Positions 48,317 through 56,654 of a stretch of DNA of 64,000 nt are shown here, in pieces. This DNA comes from Arcobacter sp. F155 (lineage in GTDB: Bacteria; Campylobacterota; Campylobacteria; Campylobacterales; Arcobacteraceae). The notes under the pieces were generated by a model that saw only the letters and a list, made by a program, of their open reading frames with translations, did not search any database and was not told the DNA's origin. How positions within the stretch are numbered: the first letter of the stretch is position 1; each line of letters begins with the position of its first letter. The stretch covers positions 1-64,000 of the forward strand of contig NZ_PDJU01000008.1 in assembly GCF_004116455.1 (NCBI RefSeq). Direction: 5' to 3'. Both the position numbers and the translations under genes were made by a program.

Positions 48317-49014
48317 CTATGTAATCCAGTAAATTTTTTATTATATTTTTGATTGAAAATATATACACAAAGTAAAACTATAAAACTAATTATCAACATA
48401 ATTGCACTATAAATATGAGCAGAACTATAATCAATAATCTCTACAAACTCATAAATAGCAACTGCTGCAACTTTTGTTTCCCCAGGAATACTTCCACCAA
48501 CCATTAAAACAACTCCAAACTCTCCAACTGTATGAGCAAAAGTTACTATAGTTGCTGTCATAAGTGCTGGTTTGATATTTGGTAAAGCTACTTTAATTAA
48601 AGTTTCAAATTTACTTTTTCCTGCTACATAACTTGCCTCAAGCATATTTTTATTTATACTTTCAAAACCACTTTGTAAAGGTTGAACCATAAAAGGCAAA
48701 GAGTAAAAACAACTAGCAATTACAACACCAGTAAAATTAAATACAAGTTTTATTCCTAATACTTCATCAAAGAAGCTTCCCACAGGAGAATTAATAGATA
48801 AAGACCAAAGAATATAAAAACCTATTACAGAAGGAGGTAATACAATTGGTAAAGCTGTCACTGCTTCTATAAAGGGTTTTGCCCTAGATTTGGTTTGAGA
48901 TAAATACCAAGCTAGAGGCAAAGAAAAAATAAAAAGTATGATAGTAGTGATAAGGGCTAATTTAAATGAAATTAGCAAAGGGTTTAAATCTAGATTTGTA
49001 ATTGCTTCAATCAT
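48313..49014 (-). CDS. modB: Molybdate ABC transporter permease
   Basis: A 233-aa inner-membrane permease with about five to six helices. The ABC coupling motif EASYVAGKSKFETLIKVALPN is spread over residues ~135-156, and LPIVLPPSVIGFYIL over ~55-70. Genes for the ATPase and binding protein flank it. It overlaps the Mop gene by 8 bases. Confidence 0.95.
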   Translation of the reverse strand: MIEAITNLDLNPLLISFKLALITTIILFIFSLPLAWYLSQTKSRAKPFIEAVTALPIVLPPSVIGFYILWSLSINSPVGSFFDEVLGIKLVFNFTGVVIASCFYSLPFMVQPLQSGFESINKNMLEASYVAGKSKFETLIKVALPNIKPALMTATIVTFAHTVGEFGVVLMVGGSIPGETKVAAVAIYEFVEIIDYSSAHIYSAIMLIISFIVLLCVYIFNQKYNKKFTGLHR

Positions 49015-49408
49015 TACTTATCTCCATTATTGCTAAATCACTCGCTTTAAATAATAAAACTATATCTTCATTTAAAAACAAGTTCATTTTCTCCAAAGAG
49101 TTTGTTGTAATAACTGCTTCAATTAGTGTTCCATTTACATCGCATATAACGCTACTTAGTAATTCACCTATTTCTAAATTAGATATCTTTCCAAGGAGTT
49201 TATTTGAAGAACTTAAAAGTCCTTCAAAGTTTTTTGCTAAGGTTATGTTTGTAGGTTTTATGCTCAATAGAACTTTTTTATCTTCTTTCACCTTCTCATC
49301 TAAATCCAAACTAATCATTGTAAGAGTGTTTGTATTAAATGAAAAAGAGACTAGATTTAAACTCTGTTTACTTTTTATTTTTGTAACTATTGCCTCTAGT
49401 TTATTCAT
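49007..49408 (-). CDS. Molybdenum-pterin-binding (Mop/TOBE) protein
   Basis: A 133-aa soluble protein of two Mop-like halves. The second (about 68-130) has the standard pattern NKLLGKISNLEIGEL ... ICDVNGTLIEAVITTNSLEKM; the first is more divergent. Such proteins store or sense molybdate. A Mop gene between modA and modB is also seen in C. jejuni (Cj0302c). It overlaps modA by 4 bases and modB by 8. Confidence 0.82.
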   Translation of the reverse strand: MNKLEAIVTKIKSKQSLNLVSFSFNTNTLTMISLDLDEKVKEDKKVLLSIKPTNITLAKNFEGLLSSSNKLLGKISNLEIGELLSSVICDVNGTLIEAVITTNSLEKMNLFLNEDIVLLFKASDLAIMEISND

Positions 49409-50151
49409 GGTACTAAATATCCAAACTCTTTAAATATTTTTTTTGCTTTCTCGCTTAAAATAAAGTCATAAAAAGCTTTTACTTCTTTATTCTTATCAGC
49501 ATTTTTTAGAATAATAATCCCTTGATTAATTGGTGTATATAGTTTTGGGTCAACATCGGTCCAATTAATTCCTTCTTTATACTTTGCCATCTTATCACTA
49601 TATAAAGATGACTTAGCAATAAATCCAAGTTGCGCTCCTGTAATTGCATAAGAAACAGTTTGAGAAATTGACTCAGCATATACAAACTTCTTTTCAATAC
49701 TTTCATATAGTTTTGCATTTTTTAAAGCTTCAACCGCAGCTTTTCCATAAGGAGCTGTTTTAGGGTTTGCTATTGCTATTTTTTCAATATTTTCTTCACT
49801 TACAATATTTATTCCATTTGAAAAATCTTGTTTTTTAGAACTTAAAAGTGCAAGACTTCCTTGAGCATAAATCAATGGCTTAGTTAAACTTAACCCATCA
49901 TTATCTAAAGTAATTGGATACTTCATATTTGCAGCCATAAATAGCTGATATGGAGCTCCATTTTTTATTTGAGCTGTTAACTTACCACTACTTCCTAAAG
50001 TAACTAATACTTTAGTATTAGGGTTTTGTTTATTAAACTCTTTAATTAAATCATCAATTGCATAACTTACATTTGCTGCAACTGCAATATTTATTGTGTT
50101 TGCTACTAAACTTGAAGTTAAAACAAACAACAAAAACAAAAACTTTTTCAT
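49405..50151 (-). CDS. modA: Molybdate-binding periplasmic protein
   Basis: A 248-aa exported substrate-binding protein. Signal peptide residues 1-17 (MKKFLFLLF, cut after VAN-type sequence); mature protein begins with NIAVAANVSYAI. TLGSSGKLTAQIKNGAPYQLFMAA is spread over ~52-76 and carries the oxyanion-binding serines. It lies one base from modE and overlaps the Mop gene. Confidence 0.94.
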   Translation of the reverse strand: MKKFLFLLFVLTSSLVANTINIAVAANVSYAIDDLIKEFNKQNPNTKVLVTLGSSGKLTAQIKNGAPYQLFMAANMKYPITLDNDGLSLTKPLIYAQGSLALLSSKKQDFSNGINIVSEENIEKIAIANPKTAPYGKAAVEALKNAKLYESIEKKFVYAESISQTVSYAITGAQLGFIAKSSLYSDKMAKYKEGINWTDVDPKLYTPINQGIIILKNADKNKEVKAFYDFILSEKAKKIFKEFGYLVP

Positions 50152-50152
50152 C

Positions 50153-50935
50153 TTATTTTCCTATCATTATATCACTTGATTTTATGATTGCACACACAGG
50201 CATCTCTTCTTTCAAGTCTAATGTTTTAATGGAGTTTGTAGTAATTACAGATACTACAGAATCTCCATTTCCTATATCAACTACTAGTTCAGAGTTTATT
50301 ACATCTTTAGTAATAGCCGAAACTTTTCCATCAAATTTATTTCTAGCACTTAAAGCAATATTTGTATCTGTACTTATAAGTACATTACTTGATTTAAAAA
50401 ATGCAGTAACTTCATCACCTTTTTTTATATCTAAATCTTGAGCAGCAGCTTTAGTTATACTAGAGACTAGCGTATTTCCACTTTTTAACTTAATAAGAAC
50501 TTGGGCGTTAACTTCTGAAAGTATTATTGACTCAACAATACCTTGTATTTGATTTCTGGCACTAATTTGCATAGCTAGTCTCCCTATTGTTTTAAGTGTT
50601 CCTGTATCTATATCAGTCATCTGTTTTAATCTATTTAAAAAACTTTTTTGTTCTTGTTTTAACAATAGATATGTCTTCAATAAATTCTCACCATAAGGAG
50701 TTAATGAAGTACCACCTCCACCTTTACCACCTTTTTCTGTAGTAACTACAGCTTGTAAAGATAGATTGTTCATTGTATCAACTGCTTCCCATGCCTTTTT
50801 ATAACTCATAGGCACTTCTTTTGCAGCTTTACTTATTGAACCACATTTTTGTATTGCAAAAAGAAGATCAATCCTTTTCTCTAACAAAAAGGGTTGATCT
50901 AATAGTTCTAGGGTCAAATTTGATGAAATTTCCAA
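50153..50935 (-). CDS. modE: Molybdate-responsive regulator ModE
   Basis: A 260-aa repressor/activator: N-terminal winged helix (about 14-95; GSISKAAKEVPMSYKKAW) and two Mop domains (about 110-180 and 185-260) that bind molybdate. The frame opens at TTG 50971, but I place the start at TTG 50935, giving NLTLEL six residues in. AAAAAAGGA lies only five bases before 50935, and a -10 (TATAGT) occupies 50958-50963. It heads modE-modA-Mop-modB-modC-modD. Confidence 0.88.
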   Translation of the reverse strand: MEISSNLTLELLDQPFLLEKRIDLLFAIQKCGSISKAAKEVPMSYKKAWEAVDTMNNLSLQAVVTTEKGGKGGGGTSLTPYGENLLKTYLLLKQEQKSFLNRLKQMTDIDTGTLKTIGRLAMQISARNQIQGIVESIILSEVNAQVLIKLKSGNTLVSSITKAAAQDLDIKKGDEVTAFFKSSNVLISTDTNIALSARNKFDGKVSAITKDVINSELVVDIGNGDSVVSVITTNSIKTLDLKEEMPVCAIIKSSDIMIGK

Positions 50936-50957
50936 GGCATTCCTTTTTTCTTTATAT

Positions 50958-50978
50958 ACTATAGTAAACAACGCGTTG
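50958..50978 (-). promoter_or_regulatory. modE promoter with adjoining palindrome
   Basis: TATAGT on the minus strand (50963 to 50958) would start transcription about 16 bases before TTG 50935. Immediately upstream is the perfect 10-bp palindrome CAACGCGTTG (50969-50978), GC-rich for this genome and well placed to be an operator. Confidence 0.4.
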
Positions 50979-51011
50979 CATAAAAAAAAGATTCATGCAT
51001 CAAAATCGTAG

Positions 51012-51034
51012 CGTTATATACCTTAATACATATT
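51012..51034 (-). promoter_or_regulatory. Candidate ModE operator
   Basis: TATAT (51015-51019), seven bases, then TACAT (51027-51031), flanked by CG. This fits the TATAT-N7-TAYAT core I recall for ModE boxes. It lies about 80 bases upstream of modE, fitting autoregulation of the molybdate operon. Confidence 0.5.
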
Positions 51035-51056
51035 GAATCTAATTATTTATATTTTT

Positions 51057-51080
51057 GTATGTAGCCTAAAAGCTACATAC
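51057..51080 (-). other. Perfect 9-bp hairpin at the fbp stop
   Basis: GTATGTAGC and GCTACATAC pair around a 6-base loop; one arm touches the fbp stop codon. An A-rich sequence follows on the minus strand, so this is not a classic terminator; mRNA-end protection is more likely. Confidence 0.5.
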
Positions 51081-51922
51081 TAGTTACTTAAAGAGTCTTC
51101 TACTTTTTGTACTTCAGAAGATGAACCAAAATAAATTGGTGTTTTATCATGTAGTTCTACATTTGTCATATCTAAAATACGACCTTTTTGACTAATTGCT
51201 CTTCCACCTGCTTGCTCAATAATATATGAGATAGGGAAGGCTTCAAATAGTACTTCTAGTTTTCCATCAGGGAAAGATTTTGTTGCAGGAGATGAATATA
51301 AACCACCTCTTTTAAATAAAATCTGATGAGTATCTAAAGCTAAAGAATCAGAATATCTTAGTCTATATCCTTCATTAAAAAAGCTTTCTATTAACTCTTT
51401 ATGTTCTTTTGTCCATTCACTAGCAACTCCACCAGTAGAATTGATTTTTCCTTTTTTCTCTAAAGTTAAAGGGTCTTGTTCTATAAACTCACCATCTTCA
51501 TAAGAGAAGTAAACTACACCTTCAGATTTTGAAGCAAATACTAATTGGAAAGTTGGTCCATAAGTAATATACATAGCTGCTTTTAAGTGGAAAGCATCCA
51601 TTTGATGTTCATAAATTCCAAAAATAGTTCCTAGTGAAAAATCAACATCTAATAAATCTACATTATCAATAGCAACATAAGAGATTTTGTATTTTCCATT
51701 TTCATTTATTGTTGTGTACTCTTTATTGTCTTTTCCAATAAAACCATGAACTGATTTTACTCTTTTGAACTCTCTTTCAATAATCTTTGAACAATAATCA
51801 TGAACACTATCATGCATTTGTTGGTCATTTAGTCCACTTGATAAAAACTTTTCACAATCAACAAATACGTTTTTTTCTATATCTTCTGCAATATTTGTAA
51901 TGGCATTAAAAACTGCAATCAT
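51080..51922 (-). CDS. fbp: Class I fructose-1,6-bisphosphatase
   Basis: Gluconeogenic phosphatase. DVDFSLGTIFGIYEH near 75-89 (metal-binding aspartate region), RYSDSLALDTHQIL near 198-211, and substrate motif KLEVLFEAFPISYIIEQAGG (about 225-244). 280 aa is shorter than the ~330 of E. coli, as in related bacteria. It lies 73 bases behind pfkA, the enzyme running the opposite reaction. Confidence 0.94.
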   Translation of the reverse strand: MIAVFNAITNIAEDIEKNVFVDCEKFLSSGLNDQQMHDSVHDYCSKIIEREFKRVKSVHGFIGKDNKEYTTINENGKYKISYVAIDNVDLLDVDFSLGTIFGIYEHQMDAFHLKAAMYITYGPTFQLVFASKSEGVVYFSYEDGEFIEQDPLTLEKKGKINSTGGVASEWTKEHKELIESFFNEGYRLRYSDSLALDTHQILFKRGGLYSSPATKSFPDGKLEVLFEAFPISYIIEQAGGRAISQKGRILDMTNVELHDKTPIYFGSSSEVQKVEDSLSN

Positions 51923-51995
51923 AAATTTTAGCCTCTTTTATTTTTTAATTAATTAGTATTTATAATATCAAGTAATTGATTAAAGCCCTATAAGG

Positions 51996-52973
51996 CTAGT
52001 TCACTAATCTCTTTGCTAGGTTAAGCAACTCTTCTTTTATCTCATACTTTGAAGAGTTCACATAATCAATTGATACAAACTCAAACTCACCCTTATTATA
52101 AACAATCACACTACTTGTAAACTCTTCTTTAAAGATTTCATCAATTGCAAAAGTCACAAACTCTGATGCCATAAGTCTGTCATATACTGTTGGATTTCCA
52201 CCCCTTTGTATATGACCTAAAATAGTTGCTCTTGTTTCAATTCCTACATCTTCTTCAAGCCATCTAACAAGTTCATTCGTAGTTGTACATTTATTTTTAG
52301 AACATCCCTCTGCCACTACACAAACTATATATTTTCTTCCATTTTTAAGCTCTTCTTTTAATCTTTTTCCTATAACATCTAAATCATAATCAAGCTCAGG
52401 AATCATACAAACCTCAGCCCCACAAGTAATTGCTGAAACTAAAGCTAAATATCCACAATCTCTTCCCATAGTCTCAATTACACAAGCTCTTTTAAATGAA
52501 GCAGAAGTATCTCTTATAGCATCCGTTGCTTCTCTAATAATATTCAGTGCTGTATCAACACCTAAGCAGTACTCTGTTCCAAAAATATCATTATCAATAG
52601 TTGCAGGGATTCCTACAAACTTTACACCAAAGTCTTTATAGAATTGATTTAAAGCTCTAAAAGAACCATCTCCACCTAAAATAATAAGCTTATCAACTCC
52701 ATGTTTTTGTAAGTTTTCATAGGCTTGTTTTCTATACTCTAATTCAAAAAATCTTTTTGACCTTGAAGACCTTATTTTAGTTCCACCTTCATGCATAATT
52801 CCAGCAACATCATCAAAGGTAGCTTCTTTTATATTTCCATCAATCAAACCTTCTAGTCCATCAAATACTAAAAAAGGTTTAATCCCTTTTGTAAAACAAT
52901 AATCTACAAACTGCTTAATTGCAGGATTCATTCCTGCACAATCTCCACCAGAAGTTAATATTGCTATTGCCAT
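51996..52973 (-). CDS. pfkA: 6-phosphofructokinase
   Basis: Commits fructose-6-phosphate to glycolysis. TSGGDCAGMN (residues 7-16) and GGDGSFRA (about 99-106) bind nucleotide. PATIDNDIFGTEY (about 119-131) holds the catalytic aspartate, MGRDCGYLA is near 166-174 and GHIQRGG near 247-253. GGDGS is the ATP-dependent type; the residue before TIDND is Ala, between the Gly of ATP enzymes and the Lys of PPi enzymes. 325 aa fits. Most Campylobacter lack PfkA. Confidence 0.94.
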   Translation of the reverse strand: MAIAILTSGGDCAGMNPAIKQFVDYCFTKGIKPFLVFDGLEGLIDGNIKEATFDDVAGIMHEGGTKIRSSRSKRFFELEYRKQAYENLQKHGVDKLIILGGDGSFRALNQFYKDFGVKFVGIPATIDNDIFGTEYCLGVDTALNIIREATDAIRDTSASFKRACVIETMGRDCGYLALVSAITCGAEVCMIPELDYDLDVIGKRLKEELKNGRKYIVCVVAEGCSKNKCTTTNELVRWLEEDVGIETRATILGHIQRGGNPTVYDRLMASEFVTFAIDEIFKEEFTSSVIVYNKGEFEFVSIDYVNSSKYEIKEELLNLAKRLVN

Positions 52974-52975
52974 TT

Positions 52976-54013
52976 TTAACCTTTTTTCTCTTTTTTAGTT
53001 GTTATATCTGACATTAAAACGGCTATCCATTGAGTACTAGTATTTGAACTAAAGGCTATTTTTAAAGTCATTGTAATAGGAACCGCTAAGAACATTCCAA
53101 CTATTCCTAAAACCCATCCCCATAAAATAAGTGAGAAGAAGATAACTAAAGGAGATAAACCTAACTCTTTTCCCATAAGTTTAGGTTCAATAATATTACT
53201 AATTGAAATATTGATAGTAACATAAAATACAATTAGTGCAATTGTTGTATTTAAATCTACACTAACAAGTGATAAAAGTACTGCTGGAATTGCTGCAATA
53301 ATAGAACCTACTACTGGAACAAAGTTAAATAGCATTGCAATTACACCCCAAAGTACTGGATAATCAACACCAAAGATTATAAGTCCTACAGCTATTATAA
53401 ATCCTGTTAAAAAACTTGTTGTACTTTTTACTAAAAAGTACTTTTGAATATTGTGTGAAAATTGATTAAAGTGTTCTAACTCTTCTCTTTTTTGTTTGAA
53501 AATAACTTTTAACTTTTTTTCAAAGGATTTTGATTCTGCAAGAATAAATGCAACCCCAATAACTATAAGTAAAAACTTAGAAAGGAAAGTTCCAATACTT
53601 CCAATTATATTCGTTGTAAAACCAAAAAATGAACTAAAATTAAGTGCATCTAAAATCATTTTTTTATCTACTGCTATTCCATAACTCTCACCTAAAGCAA
53701 TTGTGTTTACAACTAAGCCTTGCAACTGCTTTTCATATTGAGGTATATTTTCAATAAAGTTTTTCAAAGAGTTATTAACAATATAACCTAAAAGTAAAGA
53801 TATCAATACAAAAATACAAATTACTAAAACATATGAGATTACTCTTGGTATATGCTTTTTCTCTAAAAACCTTAAAAGTGTAGAAAAAATTGAAGAAATG
53901 AATATTGCTAAAAATAGTATAACTACAATTTCACTGGCAACTTTTAAACCTGCAATTATTACTACCAAAGTAGCTAAATAAAAAAAATAGTGTCTTATAT
54001 TTATTGCATCCAA
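52976..54013 (-). CDS. AI-2E-family (PF01594) membrane transporter
   Basis: A 345-aa membrane protein with about seven to eight helices. FNFVPVVGSIIAAIPAVLLSL (about 235-255) and NIIEPKLMGKELGLSPLVIFFSL (spread over ~280-303) are the family signatures. Members include TqsA and sodium/proton antiporters; the substrate is not predictable. It is 2 bases from both neighbours (DUF502 gene upstream, pfkA downstream). Confidence 0.92.
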   Translation of the reverse strand: MDAINIRHYFFYLATLVVIIAGLKVASEIVVILFLAIFISSIFSTLLRFLEKKHIPRVISYVLVICIFVLISLLLGYIVNNSLKNFIENIPQYEKQLQGLVVNTIALGESYGIAVDKKMILDALNFSSFFGFTTNIIGSIGTFLSKFLLIVIGVAFILAESKSFEKKLKVIFKQKREELEHFNQFSHNIQKYFLVKSTTSFLTGFIIAVGLIIFGVDYPVLWGVIAMLFNFVPVVGSIIAAIPAVLLSLVSVDLNTTIALIVFYVTINISISNIIEPKLMGKELGLSPLVIFFSLILWGWVLGIVGMFLAVPITMTLKIAFSSNTSTQWIAVLMSDITTKKEKKG

Positions 54014-54014
54014 A

Positions 54015-54692
54015 CTACTGTTCCTTTTGGTTGTTTTCTTCTAGAACCTGTGATAACGTTTTAAACTCTTCTATATTTTTAGGTTCAATATTTACTATAT
54101 CAGCTAAAGACTTAACTCCCATTGATAAAAGATACTGTAAATTTGAATCAAAGGTTGCTTCTTCTATAACTCTAATTTTGTCTTTATGTACTTCAAACAT
54201 ATATCCACCATTTGGAATAGGCGTCATTGATAAAACAACCGTATAATGGTCTTTAAGTACAGACTCTTTTGTTGAATACATTAATCCGATATTATAATCA
54301 TCTTTAGAGAAACCAGAGATTAAAACAACAAGTACTTTTTTCTCACCAGATTTTGAAGTATTAAAAATATTTACTAACTCTTTTATAGTTGAGAAACCTG
54401 GTATTTTAGAATATATCTTTTGAATAATTTCAACTAATTTTGTTTCTGCAAATACTCCTAGAATATATGCAAAAGAAGCCATTAAAATCACACCAACAAT
54501 TGTCCATAAAAAAGGAAATTTTTCAGGTTCAAAACCAAATAATTCAAACATACTTCCAGTTAACTGATTTATCTTTTCATAAATCCAAATTACGATTATA
54601 GTAATAGCTGCAATTGGAGCTAACCAAAAAAGTCCTTTTAAAATAACTGTTATTACATGATCTTTTCCATGGGAAAAATATTTTTTTAACAT
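54015..54692 (-). CDS. DUF502-family membrane protein
   Basis: A 225-aa protein with two membrane helices (about 14-34 and 54-80), then a soluble domain with IPGFSTIKELVNIF, the VVLSMTPIPNGGYMF segment and a Glu/Lys-rich end. This is the DUF502 pattern; function unknown. A TATAAT at 54719-54724 should drive it and the downstream AI-2E and pfkA genes. Confidence 0.88.
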   Translation of the reverse strand: MLKKYFSHGKDHVITVILKGLFWLAPIAAITIIVIWIYEKINQLTGSMFELFGFEPEKFPFLWTIVGVILMASFAYILGVFAETKLVEIIQKIYSKIPGFSTIKELVNIFNTSKSGEKKVLVVLISGFSKDDYNIGLMYSTKESVLKDHYTVVLSMTPIPNGGYMFEVHKDKIRVIEEATFDSNLQYLLSMGVKSLADIVNIEPKNIEEFKTLSQVLEENNQKEQ

Positions 54693-54718
54693 CTCTTTCC
54701 TTCTTTCAATAAAAGAAT

Positions 54719-54724
54719 ATTATA
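54719..54724 (-). promoter_or_regulatory. -10 element for the DUF502-AI-2E-pfkA operon
   Basis: TATAAT (after GC) on the minus strand, 27 bases before the DUF502 ATG, with AAGAAGGAAAG as ribosome site. Confidence 0.5.
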
Positions 54725-54854
54725 GCTACTTAGAGTACTTTTTTCACTAAAAAATATATACAATTATCATATTTTGATTAAGAATAATACAATTTGAATA
54801 TTTAATATACAGCTGTTAATTAAATTTGTTATTTTTTTAAGATAAAATTTAACC

Positions 54855-56462
54855 ATGGAAAATACACTATTTATATTATTTGTATCCCTTGCCCTAGCAA
54901 CGGTTTTAAATTTACTATTAAAAAAATTATCAATATCCCATATAATTGGATATATTCTAACAGGAACTATTGTTGCAACAATATTTAACTTAGGTGAAGA
55001 GAGTACTCTACATACTCTAGAGTTAATAGCAGAGTTTGGTATTGTTTTTCTAATGTTCACTATTGGTCTTGAGATGCCTTTAGAAAAAATCAAAAGAATG
55101 AAAAAACTTCTTTTTGCAAATGGTTTTTTACAAGTATCTGTTAGTGCTGTTATAATATTTTTAATCACTAGATATATTTTTGGTTTAGATACTACCTCAT
55201 CTTTGATTATTGCCTTAGCATTTTCACTTTCATCTACTGCGATTGTATTAAGCTACTTAAAACAATCAAAGGATATTTATACACCTTATGGTGAGAAATC
55301 AACGGCTATTTTGGTTTTCCAAGATTTAGCTGTTATTCCTATTTTACTTTTGATTACTTTTTTATCAACAAGTGGAAGTTCAATTGAAGCAATTTTATTA
55401 AAAACTTTTGTTTCAGCACTATTGATTATTCTTTTTATGTTTACTGTTGGTAAAAAAATAATGGGGTATTTACTACAATTATCTTCAAATACAAGACTAG
55501 AAGAACTATTTTTAGCTTCAGTTTTATCTATTGTTTTAGGAGCTTCAATCTTAGCCCATGAGTTAGGTTTTACTTATTCGCTTGGAGCCTTTATTGCAGG
55601 TATGATTATTGCAGAAACAAAATATCATATAAAAGTAGAGTCAGATATTGCAAGTTATAAAGACTTATTACTTGGTACTTTTTTCTTTTCTGTTGGTACT
55701 AAAATAGATATCTCATATTTTGTAGAGAATATTTTATATCTACTTATTGTTTTAGTTTTAGTAATGTTTACTAAAGCCTTAGTTATCTATTTAATTGTAA
55801 GAAAAGACTCAAATAAGAGTGATTCTGTAAAATCAGCCCTAGCTCTTTGTCAAATTGGAGAGTTCTCTTTTGCTGTTTTTGCACTTGCTGCATCAAATGG
55901 TTTATTAGAAGAGAACTTAAGTAACTTTCTTATTTTAGTTACAGTTTTATCTATGATTTTAACTCCATTTATAGTAAATAATATTTATAAACTATCTTCA
56001 TTTATTATTACAGAGTTTTATGAGTCAGATAAAATTACACCAATTAATAAGAAAAACCATATTGTAATTTGTGGATATGAAACTTTAGGAAGAATTATTG
56101 CAAGGGATTTAGAAAAAGAGAATAAAGAGTTTGTAATAATTTCAGATAATCTAAAACACGTTTTATTGGCTAGAAAAAAAGGCTACCTAGCATATTTTGG
56201 ACACTTAGAAAAACTTCCTGTAATTGAGTCACTACAAATTGAAGATGCTTCAAGTATTATAATTACCCTTAGTAATCTTTCAAAAAAAGCTTTAATTTGT
56301 GAAGCCCTTTTAAAATATGATGAAGATGCAAACTTAATAGTAAAAATTGATTCAGTTAGTGAAAAAAAATATCTTAAAAACTTAAGTATTAGAAACTTTA
56401 TTCATGCTCAACAAGAGACTGCAAATTTAATCGTTCAAAAAAGTTTAGAGATTAATAATTAA
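54855..56462 (+). CDS. CPA2-family cation:proton antiporter with TrkA-N domain (KefB-like)
   Basis: A 535-aa membrane protein: about twelve helices over residues 1-380 (FGIVFLMFTIGLEMP near 56-70, ALAFSLSSTAIVLS near 108-121, ELGFTYSLGAFIAGMIIAET near 237-256), then a Rossmann TrkA-N domain (HIVICGYETLGRIIARDLEKE, about 398-418). Potassium or sodium efflux in exchange for protons is likely. The ATG has no visible ribosome site, while TAAAAT ends seven bases before it, so the mRNA may be leaderless. Confidence 0.9.
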   Translation: MENTLFILFVSLALATVLNLLLKKLSISHIIGYILTGTIVATIFNLGEESTLHTLELIAEFGIVFLMFTIGLEMPLEKIKRMKKLLFANGFLQVSVSAVIIFLITRYIFGLDTTSSLIIALAFSLSSTAIVLSYLKQSKDIYTPYGEKSTAILVFQDLAVIPILLLITFLSTSGSSIEAILLKTFVSALLIILFMFTVGKKIMGYLLQLSSNTRLEELFLASVLSIVLGASILAHELGFTYSLGAFIAGMIIAETKYHIKVESDIASYKDLLLGTFFFSVGTKIDISYFVENILYLLIVLVLVMFTKALVIYLIVRKDSNKSDSVKSALALCQIGEFSFAVFALAASNGLLEENLSNFLILVTVLSMILTPFIVNNIYKLSSFIITEFYESDKITPINKKNHIVICGYETLGRIIARDLEKENKEFVIISDNLKHVLLARKKGYLAYFGHLEKLPVIESLQIEDASSIIITLSNLSKKALICEALLKYDEDANLIVKIDSVSEKKYLKNLSIRNFIHAQQETANLIVQKSLEINN

Positions 56463-56482
56463 CTTTTGATTTTTCAGTAAAT

Positions 56483-56548
56483 AAAAAAAGAGCGAGAGAT
56501 AAATCTCTGCTCTTCTTATCTACTATGAAGGACGTTTAATTAGTAGGT
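56483..56548 (-). ncRNA. Candidate small RNA opposite to flanking genes
   Basis: Minus-strand unit of about 66 nt between two plus-strand genes. A TATAAT -10 (56560 to 56555) precedes a predicted 5' end near 56548. The RNA would fold a 6-bp stem (CUACUA/UAGUAG) with a 15-nt loop containing UCCUU, complementary to ribosome sites. It ends in a 12-bp GC-containing stem (AAGAGC-AGAGAU with AUCUCU-C-GCUCUU) followed by seven U. The T-run faces only the minus strand; on the plus strand the hairpin is followed by CTTATC. No minus-strand gene is near, so the terminator belongs to this transcript. Transcription is inferred, not shown. Confidence 0.55.
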
Positions 56549-56625
56549 GAAGAAATTATAACTACTCACTATAGCAAAACAGTAGCATTATGAAAAAATT
56601 TAACAATTTTTAAAAAATTTTTGTA

Positions 56626-56631
56626 TATAAT
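56626..56631 (+). promoter_or_regulatory. -10 element for the BioF-like gene
   Basis: TATAAT 24 bases before the TTG start, with AGGAG at 56644-56648 between. Confidence 0.5.
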
Positions 56632-56654
56632 TGTGAAATTATTAGGAGTAGTTA

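Noticed and set aside
50936-50971. Longer ModE starting at TTG 50971
   Set aside because: The added 12 residues are encoded by the promoter-like TATAGT region and the first TTG has no ribosome site; TTG 50935 has one.
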